Position numbers and translations under genes: made by a program. A stretch of DNA of 20,408 bases from SAR116 cluster bacterium (GTDB lineage: Bacteria; Pseudomonadota; Alphaproteobacteria; Puniceispirillales; UBA1172): positions 1 to 20,408 of the forward strand of contig NZIT01000009.1 of the NCBI GenBank assembly GCA_002691725.1, given 5' to 3'. The notes below the pieces were generated by a model. That model had not been told where the DNA came from. It was given only the letters and a program-made list of their open reading frames with translations, and made no database searches. Within the stretch, counting starts at the first letter, position 1. Every line of letters begins with the position of its first letter. This document shows positions 1-12,391 of the stretch, in pieces.

Positions 1-475
1 ACAATAGCTCTCTGATCTCAAGCTCAACCAGCTCAAGCAGTTCCTCGTCATCAACCTGATCAACCTTGTTCATGAAGACAACAAGCGCCGGTACACCAAC
101 CTGACGCGCAAGCAGGATATGCTCACGGGTTTGGGGCATCGGGCCATCGGCAGCGTTCACAACCAGAATAGCACCATCCATCTGCGCCGCGCCAGTGATC
201 ATGTTCTTGACATAGTCAGCATGGCCAGGGCAATCAACATGCGCATAGTGACGGTTCTCAGTCGAATACTCAACATGCGCTGTTGAAATTGTGATCCCGC
301 GCGCACGCTCCTCCGGAGCACCATCAATCTGATCATATGCCTGAAAATCAGCACGACCTGCTTCTGCCATAACCTTCGTAATCGCCGCTGTTAGCGTCGT
401 CTTACCGTGGTCAACATGTCCTATCGTGCCTATGTTCACATGAGGCTTCGAACGATCAAACTTTTCCTTCGCCAT
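1..475 (-). CDS. tuf: Elongation factor Tu, N-terminal part (cut by window edge)
   Basis: EF-Tu is the GTPase that delivers aminoacyl-tRNA to the ribosomal A site. The visible 158 codons cover most of the GTPase domain: the P-loop GHVDHGKT at residues 19-26, the RGITI switch I segment, DCPGHADY of switch II at about residue 81, and the NKVD guanine-specificity motif. The start ATG ([19 protein letters not shown]) is preceded by a strong Shine-Dalgarno, AAGGAGAT. It lies 26 bases after fusA and is the last visible gene of the str operon. The C-terminal part lies beyond position 1. Alphaproteobacteria often carry a second tuf near tRNA-Trp, which would lie outside this window. Confidence 0.98.
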   Translation of the reverse strand, partial: MAKEKFDRSKPHVNIGTIGHVDHGKTTLTAAITKVMAEAGRADFQAYDQIDGAPEERARGITISTAHVEYSTENRHYAHVDCPGHADYVKNMITGAAQMDGAILVVNAADGPMPQTREHILLARQVGVPALVVFMNKVDQVDDEELLELVELEIRELL

Positions 476-501
476 CTTTATCTCCTTCGCGAGTGTTCTG
501 G

Positions 502-2640
502 TTAAGCCATTTTACTACGAACTTCATCCGCAACTGCTTGCGGCACTTGTTCGTAATGGTCAAACTGCATGCTGTACTGCGCTCTGCCTTGAGACATAGA
601 ACGCAATGTGTTTACATATCCAAACATATTAGCCAGTGGCACCATGGCAGAAATGACCCGAGCATTTGCCCGCTGATCCATGCCGCCAACATTACCCCGG
701 CGACTGTTCAAATCACCAATAATGTCGCCCATATATTCTTCTGGCGTAATAATTTCAACTTTCATCACCGGCTCAAGCAGACGCGGCGCGGCCTTACCCA
801 TAGCTTCACGGAAGGCGGCACGCGCGGCAATTTCAAAAGCCAGCACAGATGAGTCAACATCATGGCTTGCGCCGTCGATTAATACAGCTTCAAAATCAAT
901 CACCGGGAAGCCAGCAATGACACCTGTATCTTTTGCTGAAATAAGTCCCTTTTCCACACCGGGGATATATTCTTTTGGCACTGAGCCCCCAACAATCTTG
1001 TTGGTGAAGTCATATCCACCCTCGGCAAGCGGCCGGAAAATCATCTTGATACGCGCAAACTGTCCCGAACCACCAGACTGTTTCTTATGCGTGTAATCCA
1101 CCTCAATTTCCTTGGTGATGGTTTCACGATAAGCCACTTGCGGCGCCCCAATATTAGCCACAACCTTAAACTCACGCTTGAGGCGATCAACCAGAATATC
1201 CAAATGCAGTTCGCCCATACCCTTCATAATGGTCTGTCCAGATTCATTATCAGTCGAAACGCGGAATGACGGGTCTTCGGCAGCAAGACGCTGGAGTCCG
1301 GCAGACATTTTTTCCTGATCATTTTTAGAGGCAGGCTCAACCGCGATCTCAATAACAGGATCAGGGAATGACATGGTTTCGAGAACAACCGGATCACTAT
1401 TATCACAAATAGTATCGCCAGTGGTTGTTTCCTTCATTCCAGCCAGCGCTACGATATCGCCAGCAAATGCCTCCTCGATCTCTTCGCGGTTATTGGAATG
1501 CATCATCATCATACGGCCAATACGCTCGCGCTTACCTTTGGTAGAGTTCAGCAAGCTTTCGCCTTTAGCCATCTTACCTGAATAGATACGCACAAATGTC
1601 AGCGACCCAACAAATGGGTCATTCATAATCTTAAAAGCAAGGCCGGAAAACGGCTCATCGTCATTGGCACGGCGTTCAATGTTACGGGTTTCGGTTTCAT
1701 CACCTGGCTTAAAGCCTGTGTAAGCCGGAACATCTAATGGACCTGGGAGGAAATCAATAACAGCGTTCAACATTGGCTGAACACCTTTGTTCTTAAAGGC
1801 TGACCCGCAAAGCACAGGAACAAAATCCATGGCCAATGTACCCTTACGGATGAGTTCAATCAATTTAGCTTCATCAGGCTCATTGCCTTCAAGGAAAGCT
1901 TCCATAGCATCATCATCCTGCTCAACAGCAAGTTCGATCATGGCTTCGCGCATTTCCGCCGCTTTGTCTTTTAGCTCATCACGAATATCCTGAATAACCC
2001 AGCTTGCTCCAAGGTCTTCACTATTCCAGTACCACTCTTTCATGGTGATCAAATCAACCAGACCAGCAAATTCAGATTCCGCACCAATTGGTATTTGAAC
2101 CGGCAATGGTGTTGCGCCTGTGCGGTCTTTGATCATGTGAACGCAGTTATAGAAATCAGCGCCTATCTTATCCATCTTGTTAACAAAGACGATACGCGGC
2201 ACTTCATAACGGTCCGCCTGACGCCAGACTGTTTCTGTCTGTGGCTCAACCCCTGCATTAGCATCGAGAACACAAACCGCACCATCAAGAACAGCTAATG
2301 AGCGTTCAACTTCAATGGTGAAATCAACGTGGCCGGGGGTGTCAATGATATTGAAACGGAACTTCGCTTCTTCGGAATCAGCGCCATGCTGACCCGTTGG
2401 GTTAGTGCCGTCTTCGGTGCGGAACCACATGCAAGTCGTTGCCGCAGATGTAATCGTAATACCGCGCTCTTGCTCTTGCTCCATCCAGTCCATAGTAGCG
2501 TTGCCATCATGAACCTCACCAATTTTATGTGAACGGCCAGTGTAATAAAGAATACGTTCGGTAGTAGTAGTCTTGCCCGCATCGATATGAGCCATAATGC
2601 CGAAGTTACGATAGCGATTGAGAGGATATGCACGAGCCAT
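502..2640 (-). CDS. fusA: Elongation factor G
   Basis: EF-G is the translocation GTPase of the ribosome and also acts with RRF in ribosome recycling. The 712-residue protein has P-loop AHIDAGKT (17-24), DTPGH (100-104) and NKMD, followed by the usual EF-G domains II-V. The GTPase domain has a hydrophilic segment at about residues 76-93 that looks roughly ten residues longer than in E. coli EF-G. The frame is open upstream to 2739, but the family start [15 protein letters not shown] at 2640 has an AGGGAAC ribosome site before it, and the upstream extension would run into rpsG. It starts 19 bases after rpsG and ends 26 bases before tuf. Expression should be coupled to the rest of the str operon. 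Confidence 0.98.
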   Translation of the reverse strand: MARAYPLNRYRNFGIMAHIDAGKTTTTERILYYTGRSHKIGEVHDGNATMDWMEQEQERGITITSAATTCMWFRTEDGTNPTGQHGADSEEAKFRFNIIDTPGHVDFTIEVERSLAVLDGAVCVLDANAGVEPQTETVWRQADRYEVPRIVFVNKMDKIGADFYNCVHMIKDRTGATPLPVQIPIGAESEFAGLVDLITMKEWYWNSEDLGASWVIQDIRDELKDKAAEMREAMIELAVEQDDDAMEAFLEGNEPDEAKLIELIRKGTLAMDFVPVLCGSAFKNKGVQPMLNAVIDFLPGPLDVPAYTGFKPGDETETRNIERRANDDEPFSGLAFKIMNDPFVGSLTFVRIYSGKMAKGESLLNSTKGKRERIGRMMMMHSNNREEIEEAFAGDIVALAGMKETTTGDTICDNSDPVVLETMSFPDPVIEIAVEPASKNDQEKMSAGLQRLAAEDPSFRVSTDNESGQTIMKGMGELHLDILVDRLKREFKVVANIGAPQVAYRETITKEIEVDYTHKKQSGGSGQFARIKMIFRPLAEGGYDFTNKIVGGSVPKEYIPGVEKGLISAKDTGVIAGFPVIDFEAVLIDGASHDVDSSVLAFEIAARAAFREAMGKAAPRLLEPVMKVEIITPEEYMGDIIGDLNSRRGNVGGMDQRANARVISAMVPLANMFGYVNTLRSMSQGRAQYSMQFDHYEQVPQAVADEVRSKMA

Positions 2641-2659
2641 CTGAATAGTTCCCTGTAAG

Positions 2660-3139
<480 letters not shown>

Positions 3140-3511
3140 CTATTTAGGACGTTTAGCGCCGTATTTTGAGCGACGCTGTTTACGTTTGGCGACACCTTGA
3201 GTATCCAAAGTACCGCGGATAATATGATAACGAACACCTGGTAAGTCTTTCACACGACCACCACGGATCATGACAACAGAGTGTTCTTGCAAGTTATGAC
3301 CCTCACCTGGAATATAGCTTGTCACCTCAAAACCGTTACTAAGACGAACACGCGCCACTTTCCGAAGCGCGGAGTTAGGTTTCTTTGGTGTCGTTGTATA
3401 AACACGAGTACAAACGCCCCGCTTTTGAGGACATGCCTCCATAGCAGGGACTTTATTTCTTGCCAAAGGTCTTTGCCGACCATGGCGAATAAGCTGGTTA
3501 ATCGTTGGCAT
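3140..3511 (-). CDS. rpsL: 30S ribosomal protein S12
   Basis: S12 sits at the decoding centre of the 30S subunit and affects accuracy of translation. The 123-residue protein starts [12 protein letters not shown] and contains the conserved [10 protein letters not shown] loop and [13 protein letters not shown] loop. The lysines whose replacement gives streptomycin resistance in other bacteria are unaltered, so a sensitive allele is expected. It is the first conserved gene of the str operon, with a leader of about 180 bases back to the promoter at 3702-3730. A GGAAAG ribosome site lies 8 bases before the ATG. Confidence 0.98.
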   Translation of the reverse strand: MPTINQLIRHGRQRPLARNKVPAMEACPQKRGVCTRVYTTTPKKPNSALRKVARVRLSNGFEVTSYIPGEGHNLQEHSVVMIRGGRVKDLPGVRYHIIRGTLDTQGVAKRKQRRSKYGAKRPK

Positions 3512-3587
3512 ACCAGATGCTTTCCATCATTGCGCGACAGACATCAATTTTGCCTGCCAGCTTGCACGTTAATAAAGTTACCGTAAT

Positions 3588-3635
3588 TCATCCCATAAAA
3601 AGGATGGCCAGGCATGCTAGATGCACAACTGACAT
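3588..3635 (-). CDS. Possible 15-residue leader ORF in the rpsL leader
   Basis: A short open frame, MSVVHLACLAILFMG, lies in the rpsL 5' leader. Its ATG at 3635 follows a GGGG ribosome-binding-like sequence at a spacing of 5 bases, and it ends in TGA 76 bases before rpsL. The peptide is hydrophobic. It could be a leader peptide coupling translation to folding of the leader, or chance: a 15-codon frame is short enough to occur at random. I know of no family it belongs to. Confidence 0.22.
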   Translation of the reverse strand: MSVVHLACLAILFMG

Positions 3636-3701
3636 ATTCACCCCAAGATTTCAGCCACTGTGTTTGTAAGATTACACGACCAGAGCCCTTAAGGTGGGCG
3701 G

Positions 3702-3730
3702 AATGTATGATTTTCCAGCAAATAGGTCAA
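3702..3730 (-). promoter_or_regulatory. Sigma70-type promoter of the str operon
   Basis: On the minus strand, a TTGACC -35 element (3725-3730) is separated by exactly 17 bases from a TACATT -10 element (3702-3707). The predicted start near 3695 gives a leader of about 183 bases before rpsL. It is the best promoter match in the rpoC-rpsL gap and shows that rpsL-rpsG-fusA-tuf can be transcribed independently of rpoBC. Confidence 0.7.
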
Positions 3731-3743
3731 GTAGGATATTCAA

Positions 3744-3768
3744 TTTTTTAGGATTTTTTATCCTTTTT
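3744..3768 (-). promoter_or_regulatory. Phased A-tracts / UP-element-like region upstream of the str promoter
   Basis: On the plus strand T-runs begin at 3744 (six), 3754 (six) and 3764 (five), exactly 10 bases apart. On the minus strand these are A-tracts lying about 14 to 38 bases upstream of the -35 element. In-phase A-tracts are known to bend DNA and A-rich upstream sequences can contact the RNA polymerase alpha C-terminal domain, as at rRNA promoters. The role here is inferred from position. Confidence 0.5.
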
Positions 3769-3773
3769 GATAC

Positions 3774-3797
3774 CGGGAACAGGTATTCCTGTTCCCG
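3774..3797. repeat. Perfect 10-bp inverted repeat downstream of rpoC
   Basis: Arms CGGGAACAGG and CCTGTTCCCG flank a 4-base loop, 40 bases after the rpoC stop and before the str promoter. As RNA on the minus strand it forms a strong hairpin, but the following bases (GTATCAAAAAGG) contain no U-run, so it is not a standard intrinsic terminator. It may be a 3'-end stabiliser or processing site for rpoBC mRNA, part of a Rho-dependent terminator, or an operator. Confidence 0.6.
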
Positions 3798-3836
3798 TTC
3801 ATGATTTAAGATAGCTATTTGAACGAATAAAGCCGA

Positions 3837-6800
3837 TTATTCTGATGCTTGATTCATGGATTCTATCTGATTTGTCTCATCTGCTGCTGCCTGTGCTGCG
3901 TCTTCGATAGCCTGTTCTGCGGCACGCTGTTCCTGAAGCTTTTGGCGTTCCCGCTCAAGCTCTTTATCACGCGAATATGCCACTGAACGCATTTTAGCCA
4001 TAACGCTTCCTGTCCCGGCAGGGATTAAGCGGCCAACAATAACATTCTCTTTCAGGCCATTAAGCATATCTTCTTTGCCAGAAACGGCGGCTTCAGTCAG
4101 AACCCGTGTTGTCTCTTGGAAAGAAGCGGCGGAGATAAATGATCTTGTCTGCAATGAGGCTTTGGTAATCCCTAATAGCACTGGTTGGCCTTTTGCTTCT
4201 TCCAGGCCTTCGGCACGCGCTACGGCATTAGCTTCTTCAAACTCATCACGATCAATCTGCTCACCAACCAGCAAGGTCGAGCCGCCAGCATTGGTGACTT
4301 CAACCTTTTGCAGCATTTGGCGAACAATCACCTCAATATGCTTATCGTTGATTTTAACTCCTTGCAGGCGATAAACGTCTTGAATCTCATTAACCAGATA
4401 TTCAGCCAGCTTTTCAACACCAAGGATATTGAGGATATCATGCGGAACCGGGCTACCATCTAGCAGAAGATCGCCTTTACGCACCATATCACCCTCCTGG
4501 ACAGCCAGAAGCTTGCCCTTTGGAATCATATATTCAGCTGTCTCCAGTTCTTCCTCGACTGGCACAACTCTTATCCGGCGTTTGGTCTTATAATCGGCAC
4601 CAAACTCCACTCTGCCGTCGATCGAGCTAATAATAGCAAAGTCTTTCGGCAATCTGGCCTCAAACAGCTCAGCCACCCGTGGCAGGCCACCCGTGATGTC
4701 GCGCGTCTTTGATGATTCTCGCGGAATACGTGCCAGCACATCACCAGCCTTAACCTTAATGCCGCTTTCCACCGACAGGATTGAGCTAACCGATAAGAAA
4801 TAGCGTGCTTCCTGGCCATTATTCAGAACAATGACATCACCATTATCATCACGCATGGTCAGACGCGGACGCAAATCCTTGCCTTTTGCCTGAGACTTCC
4901 AGTCAATGACCTCACGGTTAGAAATTCCGGTGGCTTCATCGGTGACTTCCCGCATAGATACGCCGTCAACAAGATCAACATAATCAACAACACCGCTAAC
5001 CTCACTTATGATTGGTAAAGTATATGGGTCCCACTCAACCATTTTCATCCCGGCAGATACGGTTTCACCATCTTTGACCAATAGCTTAGCGCCATAAGTC
5101 AGACGGTAATTTGACCGCTCACGGCCCTGGCTATCCAATAGCAAGAGCTGGGTATGGCGGTTCATGACAATATGCTGGCCATCTTCGACTTCGACCAGGC
5201 TCGCCTCTTGTAATTTAACCGTGCCATCAATCACAGCTTCGATGCTGGATTGTTCTGCCCCACGTTGCGCCGCACCACCAATATGGAATGTCCGCATGGT
5301 GAGCTGTGTTCCCGGCTCACCAATGGACTGGGCGGCAATAACGCCAACCGCTTCACCAATATTAACAGGTGTTCCCCGCGCCAGATCACGGCCATAACAC
5401 GCCCCACAAACGCCAGTTTTAGTCTGACAAGTCAAAACCGAACGGATCAAGACGCTATCAATACCTGCGGCTTCGATACGTTCAACATCTTCTTCATCAA
5501 TGATTGAACCAGCTTCAACGATAACGCTATCATCGGTCAGATTAACGATATCTTCTACCGTTGTCCGGCCAAGAATACGTTCCCCTAGCGAGTCAACAAT
5601 CTCACCATCATTGATAACCGGACGAATGGTCAGGCCTTCGGTTGAGCCGCAATCATGCTCAGTGATGATGCTATCCTGCGCCACATCGACCAGACGCCGT
5701 GTCAGGTAGCCTGAATTCGCTGTCTTGAGGGCAGTATCGGCAAGACCCTTACGCGCGCCATGCGTTGAGTTAAAGTATTCCAACACGTTCAAGCCTTCTT
5801 TGAACGAAGAAATGATCGGTGTTTCAATAATCTCACCCGATGGTTTCGCCATCAGACCACGCATCCCGGCAAGCTGTTTGATCTGCGCCGCTGAACCACG
5901 AGCGCCTGAATGTGCCATCATCCATACAGAATTAACGCGCTCACCAGCGACCTCTTTTGAGATTGATTTCATCATCTCATCAGCGACCTGATCGGTGCAA
6001 CGTGACCACACATCAACGACTTTGTTGTATTTTTCACCTTGGGTGATGAGACCATCCTGATATTGCTGTTCAAACTCTTTAACAGCCAATTCAGACTCAT
6101 TAACCAGTCTGGTTTTAGCGTCAGGAGTATTGAGATCATCAATACCGAATGAAATGCCCGCTTCACAGGCTTTACGGAAGCCCATTGACATCAGCTGATC
6201 ACAGAAAATCACGGTGTCTTTCTGGCCGCAATAGCGATAGACATGGTCAATGACATTTGAAATTTCTTTCTTGGTCATTAGCGTGTTAACAACACTAAAT
6301 GGCACAGCAGAGTTTTCTGGCAAAATATTGGCAAGCTGGGCGCGACCAGCCGTGGTCTCAACAACACGCTGAACACGATCCTCACCTTCCCATGTATTTA
6401 TGCGAACACGCACCTTTGCCTGCAAGCTAACATGACCCGCATCATAGGCCAGCAATGCTTCTGCTGGATTGGCAAAGATCATGCCCTCACCCAGCTCACC
6501 ATCACGCATCAGCGTCATATAATACAGACCGAGAATAATATCCTGTGATGGCACAATAATAGGCTTACCATTAGCAGGGCTGAGGATGTTGTTAGTGGAC
6601 ATCATCAGCACCCGCGCTTCAAGCTGAGCTTCAAGGGATAGCGGCACATGAACAGCCATCTGGTCACCGTCAAAGTCAGCATTAAATGCTGTACATACCA
6701 ACGGGTGCAGCTGAATGGCTTTGCCTTCAATCAATACTGGCTCAAATGCCTGAATACCCAAGCGGTGCAATGTTGGCGCGCGGTTAAGCATTACCGGATG

Positions 6801-8057
6801 CTCACGGATAACTTCTTCTAAAATATCCCAGACCTCTGGCCGTTCTTTTTCGACCATGCGCTTAGCCGCTTTAATCGTCGTCGCGTGACCATAAAGTTCC
6901 AGCTTGGAGTAGATAAACGGCTTAAATAGCTCAAGTGCCATCTGCTTTGGCAGACCGCATTGGTGCAATTTCAGCTCAGGGCCGACAACGATAACCGAAC
7001 GACCTGAATAATCGACACGCTTACCAAGCAGGTTTTGACGGAAGCGCCCTTGCTTGCCTTTCAGCATGTCGGATAGTGATTTCAATGGCCGCTTATTAAC
7101 GCCAGTGATTACCCGACCGCGGCGGCCATTATCAAACAGCGCATCAACCGATTCCTGCAACATTCTGCGTTCATTACGGATAATAATGTCGGGCGCCCGT
7201 AGCTCAATCAGGTGCTTCAAACGGTTGTTACGGTTAATCACGCGGCGATAAAGATCATTCAGATCAGATGTCGCAAAACGGCCGCCATCCAACGGCACCA
7301 AAGGCCGCAATTCTGGCGGAATAACCGGAATAACTTCAAGGATCATCCATTCCGGACGTGATCCTGATTCCATAAACGCATCAATCAGCTTGAGCCGCTT
7401 AACCAGCTTTTTGCGCTTGGCTTCGCTACCTGTATCGCGCAAATCTTGACGGACTTGTTCACGTTCGGCTTCAAGATCAATCGCTTCCAGAATAATTCTG
7501 ATCGCCTCTGCCCCAATACCAGCCTCAAACGCATCTTCGCCAAACTCCTCAAGCGCATCATAATATTCGGTTTCGCTCAAAAGCTGGCCTTTTTGCAATG
7601 ATGACAACCCAGGTTCAATCACTACAAAATTTTCAAAATAAAGCACCCGCTCAAGGTCTTTTAATGTCATATCAGTGAGCAAACCAATACGCGATGGTAG
7701 TGATTTCAAGAACCAGATGTGGGCGACAGGTGAAGCCAGTTCAATATGACCCATACGTTCACGGCGAACTTTCGATAAGGTGACTTCAACACCGCATTTC
7801 TCACAGACAACGCCGCGATACTTCATGCGCTTATATTTGCCGCACAGACATTCGTAATCTCTGACAGGGCCAAAAATACGCGAACAAAAGAGACCATCAC
7901 GTTCAGGCTTAAATGTCCGATAGTTTATTGTTTCGGGCTTTTTGATCTCGCCAAATGACCACGACCTAATTTTATCAGGAGAGGCGATTGAAATCTTGAT
8001 CTTGTCGAAACTTTGTGAGCTTGGCGATTGACCAAAGCTATGCATCAAATCATTCAT
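3837..8057 (-). CDS. rpoC: DNA-directed RNA polymerase subunit beta'
   Basis: Beta' is the largest catalytic subunit of RNA polymerase. The 1406-residue protein carries the N-terminal zinc site C70/C72/C85/C88, the rudder/lid region, and the universal catalytic motif NADFDGDQ with metal-binding Asp461, Asp463 and Asp465. The second zinc cluster includes DCGSTEG and [15 protein letters not shown], and [17 protein letters not shown] marks the trigger loop. A charged, alanine- and glutamine-rich helical tail (about the last 45 residues) ends the protein. Length and start fit alphaproteobacterial RpoC. The ATG lies 15 bases after rpoB and has an AAGGGAGA ribosome site. Confidence 0.99.
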   Translation of the reverse strand: MNDLMHSFGQSPSSQSFDKIKISIASPDKIRSWSFGEIKKPETINYRTFKPERDGLFCSRIFGPVRDYECLCGKYKRMKYRGVVCEKCGVEVTLSKVRRERMGHIELASPVAHIWFLKSLPSRIGLLTDMTLKDLERVLYFENFVVIEPGLSSLQKGQLLSETEYYDALEEFGEDAFEAGIGAEAIRIILEAIDLEAEREQVRQDLRDTGSEAKRKKLVKRLKLIDAFMESGSRPEWMILEVIPVIPPELRPLVPLDGGRFATSDLNDLYRRVINRNNRLKHLIELRAPDIIIRNERRMLQESVDALFDNGRRGRVITGVNKRPLKSLSDMLKGKQGRFRQNLLGKRVDYSGRSVIVVGPELKLHQCGLPKQMALELFKPFIYSKLELYGHATTIKAAKRMVEKERPEVWDILEEVIREHPVMLNRAPTLHRLGIQAFEPVLIEGKAIQLHPLVCTAFNADFDGDQMAVHVPLSLEAQLEARVLMMSTNNILSPANGKPIIVPSQDIILGLYYMTLMRDGELGEGMIFANPAEALLAYDAGHVSLQAKVRVRINTWEGEDRVQRVVETTAGRAQLANILPENSAVPFSVVNTLMTKKEISNVIDHVYRYCGQKDTVIFCDQLMSMGFRKACEAGISFGIDDLNTPDAKTRLVNESELAVKEFEQQYQDGLITQGEKYNKVVDVWSRCTDQVADEMMKSISKEVAGERVNSVWMMAHSGARGSAAQIKQLAGMRGLMAKPSGEIIETPIISSFKEGLNVLEYFNSTHGARKGLADTALKTANSGYLTRRLVDVAQDSIITEHDCGSTEGLTIRPVINDGEIVDSLGERILGRTTVEDIVNLTDDSVIVEAGSIIDEEDVERIEAAGIDSVLIRSVLTCQTKTGVCGACYGRDLARGTPVNIGEAVGVIAAQSIGEPGTQLTMRTFHIGGAAQRGAEQSSIEAVIDGTVKLQEASLVEVEDGQHIVMNRHTQLLLLDSQGRERSNYRLTYGAKLLVKDGETVSAGMKMVEWDPYTLPIISEVSGVVDYVDLVDGVSMREVTDEATGISNREVIDWKSQAKGKDLRPRLTMRDDNGDVIVLNNGQEARYFLSVSSILSVESGIKVKAGDVLARIPRESSKTRDITGGLPRVAELFEARLPKDFAIISSIDGRVEFGADYKTKRRIRVVPVEEELETAEYMIPKGKLLAVQEGDMVRKGDLLLDGSPVPHDILNILGVEKLAEYLVNEIQDVYRLQGVKINDKHIEVIVRQMLQKVEVTNAGGSTLLVGEQIDRDEFEEANAVARAEGLEEAKGQPVLLGITKASLQTRSFISAASFQETTRVLTEAAVSGKEDMLNGLKENVIVGRLIPAGTGSVMAKMRSVAYSRDKELERERQKLQEQRAAEQAIEDAAQAAADETNQIESMNQASE

Positions 8058-8072
8058 AATGATCTCCCTTAA

Positions 8073-11000
8073 CTAGAATTCTGAGGATTGCAAGCCGACA
8101 TCAAGGCCGAGCGAATGCAATTCTTTCACTAAAACATTAAAGCTCTCTGGAATGCCGGCCTCGAAGTCATCATCACCACGGATAATACTCTCATAAACCT
8201 TTGTCCGGCCTGTCACATCATCTGACTTAACCGTGAGCATCTCTTGAAGCGTGTAAGCGGCACCATAAGCCTCAAGCGCCCAGACTTCCATCTCACCAAA
8301 TCGCTGTCCACCGAACTGCGCTTTACCGCCAAGCGGCTGTTGAGTAACCAGTGAGTATGGGCCAATAGACCGCGCATGGATTTTCTCATCAACCAGATGG
8401 TGCAATTTCAGCATATAGATATAACCAACCGTAACAGGCCTGTCGAACTGCTCACCTGTCCGGCCATCGGTCAGCCATTCCTGCCCCGTCTCGCTCAATC
8501 CTGCATAGGTTAGCATATCCCGAACATTCTTTTCCTTGGCACCGTCAAACACTGGCGTTGCCATCGGAACACCTTTGGATAACAGCTTGCCTTGCTCAAT
8601 CAACTGATCATCATCTAGCTTATCGACGGTTCCCTTGAACTGCTCATCGCTGTAAATATTCTTCAGCTCATCCTTGATCGAACCCGGATTATTATGCGTC
8701 CTGGCCTCATCAACAACTCTGGATATTTTCTTGCCCAAACCAGCAGATGCCCAGCCAAGGTGAGTTTCCAGAATCTGACCCACATTCATCCGTGATGGCA
8801 CGCCCAACGGGTTCAGCACAATATCAACATGTGTGCCGTCCTCAAGGTATGGCATATCTTCAACAGGCAGAATGCGTGAGATGACGCCTTTGTTACCATG
8901 ACGGCCAGCCATTTTATCACCCGGCTGAAGTTTCCGCTTAACCGCAACAAAGACCTTAACCATCTTCATGACGCCCGGCAGCAACTCATCACCGCGCTGG
9001 AGCTTATCGACCTTATCATTAAAGCGGGCTTCCAGCTTGCGAAGTGACATTTCCAGATCATCAATCTGTGCTTCAATGGCTTTTTGGGATGGATCATCGG
9101 CAACCGCAATGCTTGTCCACTTACTGCGCGGCAATTCGTGCAGCATGTCTTCCGTGATGACAGTCCCTTTTTTCAAATCAGTTGTGCCTGAGGCTACTTT
9201 CTGGCCAATCATTAATTCGGTCATCCGGTTATAAAAGCCGCGCTCCAGAATCTCACGTTCATCATCACGGTCCTTTGACAGACGTTCAATTTCAGACCGT
9301 TCAATCGCTCTTGATCGCTCATCTTTTTCAACGCCGCGACGAGAGAATACCCGCACCTCTACAACCGTCCCTGCCCCGCCTGGCGGCACGCGCAGGGATG
9401 TATCACGAACATCAGCCGCTTTTTCACCAAAAATGGCACGCAGTAGTTTTTCTTCCGGTGTCATTGGTGACTCACCTTTTGGCGTCACTTTACCAACCAG
9501 AATATCACCGGCCTGAACATCAGCACCGACATAAACCATGCCAGCTTCATCGAGATTTTTCAGAGCTTCTTCACCAACATTTGGAATATCACGGGTGATT
9601 TCTTCTGTTCCAAGTTTCGTGTCACGCGCCATAATTTCATATTCTTCGATATGAATAGAGGTAAAGACGTCATCGCGGACAATGCGTTCAGATATCAGAA
9701 TAGAATCCTCAAAGTTATATCCATTCCACGGCATAAAGGCGACAAGGACATTGCGCCCTAGCGCCAGTTCACCATCTTCGGTAGAAGGCCCATCAGCCAG
9801 AATATCACCAGCATTGACGACATCACCCACACGCACCAATGGACGCTGAGTGATACAAGTGTTTTGGTTTGACCGCTGAAACTTCAAGAGAGAATAGATA
9901 TCAACAGGTGAAACCTCGTCCTCGCTTCTTTCCGATGAGCGAACAACGATACGTGTCGCATCCACCTGATCAATAACACCCGACCGGCGGGCAATGATTG
10001 TCACGCCGGAATCTTTGGCGACAACCGACTCCATGCCAGTGCCGACTAGCGGGGCTTCAGCTTTAATCAGAGGCACGGCCTGACGCTGCATGTTTGAACC
10101 CATCAAGGCTCTGTTGGCATCATCATTCTCAAGGAACGGGATCAAAGATGCGGCAACCGAAACCAGCTGTTTTGGCGACACGTCCATCAATTCAATGTCA
10201 GATGGATTTGATAAGCCAATTTCCCCAGCCCGGCGTGTTGGGATTAGCTCACCAACAAACTTACCCTTTGCGTCAAGCTCAGCATTGGCCTGAGCGATCA
10301 CAAACCGGCCTTCATCCATCGCTGAGATATAGACGACTTCATCCGTCACTTTGCCATTTTCAGCTTTACGATATGGAGTTTCAATGAACCCATAGCGATT
10401 AATCTTGGCAAATGTAGCAAGCGAATTGATCAGGCCAATATTTGGGCCTTCTGGCGTTTCAATCGGGCAAATCCGGCCATAATGGGTGGGATGCACATCA
10501 CGCACTTCAAATCCGGCACGTTCACGCGTTAAGCCGCCCGGGCCAAGCGCGGATAGGCGGCGCTTATGCGTAATCTCAGATAATGGGTTGGTCTGATCCA
10601 TAAATTGCGATAGCTGGGATGAGCCAAAAAACTCTTTCACCGCAGCGGCAGCAGGCTTTGAATTAATCAAATCCGTCGGCATCGCGCGATCAATCTCAAC
10701 CGATGACATACGCTCCTTAATGGCTCTTTCCATCCGAACCAAGCCAATGCGGTACTGATTTTCCATCAATTCACCAACCGAACGGACACGGCGATTACCA
10801 AGATGATCAATATCATCAATCTCACCTTTTCCATCACGCAGATCAACCAGCAATTTCACAATAGCAAGGATGTCTTCACGGCGCAGAGTCCGAATATTAT
10901 CATCAGCGTCAATATCGACACGGGCGTTTAGTTTAACGCGGCCAACTGACGATAAATCATAACGCTCACCATCGAAAAACAGGCCGTTAAATAATCCTTC

Positions 11001-12251
11001 AGCGGTTTCAAGTGTTGGCGGCTCACCCGGACGCATCACCCGATAAATATCAACCAGCGCATCTTCGCGCGAGTTATTGCGGTCGGCGGCCAAGGTGTTG
11101 CGAAGGAAGCTGCCAATATTAATATTATCAATGGCCAGAACACGGAATGTATCTGACTTCATTTCAAGCAGACTCGCCAGCATGTCCTCGGTAATAATGT
11201 CACCAGCCTCACATAGAACAAGGCCAGTATCCATATCAACAATATCATGGGCAATGAACTGATCCAGGATTTGCTCATCACTAACCAGGATTTCCTTAAG
11301 CCCGCTTTCTTCAAGCTTGCGCAAAGACCGCGGCGTCAGCTTATCGCCTTTAGAGGCAACAATCTCACCATTTTTGGCATTAACCAGATCATAGCCAAGA
11401 CGCGCACCACGCATACGACTAGCATCAAAATCTGTCTGCCAGCCCTTTTTCATGCGGCGATAGGTAATCGAGTCATAGAAATAGTTAAGGATATTTTCGC
11501 GGGACAGGCCATTTACCTTATTCCGGTCTGGATCAATACCCTCAGACTTTACTTCTTTTATATAGGCTTCCGAGGCTTCATCCATTAATGCCATGAGGAA
11601 TGTGGTGACAGGCAATTTGCGTTTGCGGTCAATCCGGACATTGATGATATCTTTGGCATCAAACTCAAAATCCAGCCATGACCCACGATAGGGAATGACC
11701 CGCGCCGAGAACAGCAATTTGCCAGACGCATGTGATTTGCCGCGATCATGGTCAAAAAATACACCTGGTGAGCGGTGCATCTGCGAGACAATAACGCGCT
11801 CTGTGCCATTAATGATGAAGGTTCCATTTTTGGTCATAAGCGGCATGTCACCCATGAACACTTCTTGTTCTTTGGTGTCACGCAGGGATTTTGTTCCTGT
11901 GATCTCGTCTTCTTCCCAGACAACCAGACGCAAAAGCACTTTCAGCGATGAGGCATAATTGAGCCCGCGCTGCTGGCATTCTTCGACATCATATTTTGGC
12001 TCTTCAAGCGTGTAAGATACATATTCAAGCACTGACTTTTCATTAAAGTCTTTGATCGGAAAGACAGATTTGAAAACTTCTTGCAGACCGATATCTTCAC
12101 GCGCATGCGGCGGAACATCCCTCTGAAGAAACAAATCATAGCTACTGCGCTGCACATCGATTAGATTTGGCATCTCTGCCACTTCTGCGATTGAACCAAA
12201 ATTGCGACGAATGCGGCGGCGGCTATTAAGTGCGTTGATGCTTGATCCCAT
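8073..12251 (-). CDS. rpoB: DNA-directed RNA polymerase subunit beta
   Basis: Beta forms the active-centre cleft of RNA polymerase together with beta'. The 1392-residue protein has the rifampicin-pocket segment [15 protein letters not shown] and [12 protein letters not shown] at about residues 540-570; the residues usually altered in resistance (Asp516, His526 and Ser531 in E. coli numbering) are intact. Also seen are [19 protein letters not shown] near the N-terminus, [13 protein letters not shown], and the C-terminal [24 protein letters not shown]. The ATG is preceded by AGAGGTT. It is separated from rplL by 140 bases holding hairpins, and followed by rpoC 15 bases on. Confidence 0.99.
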   Translation of the reverse strand: MGSSINALNSRRRIRRNFGSIAEVAEMPNLIDVQRSSYDLFLQRDVPPHAREDIGLQEVFKSVFPIKDFNEKSVLEYVSYTLEEPKYDVEECQQRGLNYASSLKVLLRLVVWEEDEITGTKSLRDTKEQEVFMGDMPLMTKNGTFIINGTERVIVSQMHRSPGVFFDHDRGKSHASGKLLFSARVIPYRGSWLDFEFDAKDIINVRIDRKRKLPVTTFLMALMDEASEAYIKEVKSEGIDPDRNKVNGLSRENILNYFYDSITYRRMKKGWQTDFDASRMRGARLGYDLVNAKNGEIVASKGDKLTPRSLRKLEESGLKEILVSDEQILDQFIAHDIVDMDTGLVLCEAGDIITEDMLASLLEMKSDTFRVLAIDNINIGSFLRNTLAADRNNSREDALVDIYRVMRPGEPPTLETAEGLFNGLFFDGERYDLSSVGRVKLNARVDIDADDNIRTLRREDILAIVKLLVDLRDGKGEIDDIDHLGNRRVRSVGELMENQYRIGLVRMERAIKERMSSVEIDRAMPTDLINSKPAAAAVKEFFGSSQLSQFMDQTNPLSEITHKRRLSALGPGGLTRERAGFEVRDVHPTHYGRICPIETPEGPNIGLINSLATFAKINRYGFIETPYRKAENGKVTDEVVYISAMDEGRFVIAQANAELDAKGKFVGELIPTRRAGEIGLSNPSDIELMDVSPKQLVSVAASLIPFLENDDANRALMGSNMQRQAVPLIKAEAPLVGTGMESVVAKDSGVTIIARRSGVIDQVDATRIVVRSSERSEDEVSPVDIYSLLKFQRSNQNTCITQRPLVRVGDVVNAGDILADGPSTEDGELALGRNVLVAFMPWNGYNFEDSILISERIVRDDVFTSIHIEEYEIMARDTKLGTEEITRDIPNVGEEALKNLDEAGMVYVGADVQAGDILVGKVTPKGESPMTPEEKLLRAIFGEKAADVRDTSLRVPPGGAGTVVEVRVFSRRGVEKDERSRAIERSEIERLSKDRDDEREILERGFYNRMTELMIGQKVASGTTDLKKGTVITEDMLHELPRSKWTSIAVADDPSQKAIEAQIDDLEMSLRKLEARFNDKVDKLQRGDELLPGVMKMVKVFVAVKRKLQPGDKMAGRHGNKGVISRILPVEDMPYLEDGTHVDIVLNPLGVPSRMNVGQILETHLGWASAGLGKKISRVVDEARTHNNPGSIKDELKNIYSDEQFKGTVDKLDDDQLIEQGKLLSKGVPMATPVFDGAKEKNVRDMLTYAGLSETGQEWLTDGRTGEQFDRPVTVGYIYMLKLHHLVDEKIHARSIGPYSLVTQQPLGGKAQFGGQRFGEMEVWALEAYGAAYTLQEMLTVKSDDVTGRTKVYESIIRGDDDFEAGIPESFNVLVKELHSLGLDVGLQSSEF

Positions 12252-12323
12252 AAATTTAACCTCTGTTTATCTGCATTTGTGGCTACCGAATAAGCGGTAA
12301 ACACCACATCAAAACGTTTTAGT

Positions 12324-12364
12324 GCCTCAAACAGGCAATCCCCACACCGAAAATCGATGTGGGG
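12324..12364 (-). terminator. Hairpins in the rplL-rpoB gap (likely partial terminator or processing site)
   Basis: On the minus-strand transcript, arms at 12358-12364 and 12340-12346 give a 7-bp CCCCACA/TGTGGGG stem. It extends inward by one G-U and three Watson-Crick pairs to a 3-base loop. A second small hairpin, GCCT/AGGC (12324-12336), follows. There is no long U-run after either, so a weak attenuator or an RNase processing site is more likely than a full terminator. Attenuation between rplL and rpoB is well known in E. coli, where it keeps polymerase output below ribosomal protein output. Confidence 0.5.
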
Positions 12365-12391
12365 GAGTAATATTATTTATATATATTCAAA

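Noticed and set aside
3750..3768. AGGAT/ATCCT hairpin followed by Ts on the plus strand
   Set aside because: No plus-strand gene reads into it, the stem is only 5 bp, and the T-runs are better explained as phased tracts upstream of the str promoter.
10560..10640. Possible rifampicin-resistance changes in rpoB
   Set aside because: The Asp, His and Ser positions commonly altered are intact; the Thr in DQTNPLSE is, from memory, usual for alphaproteobacteria.
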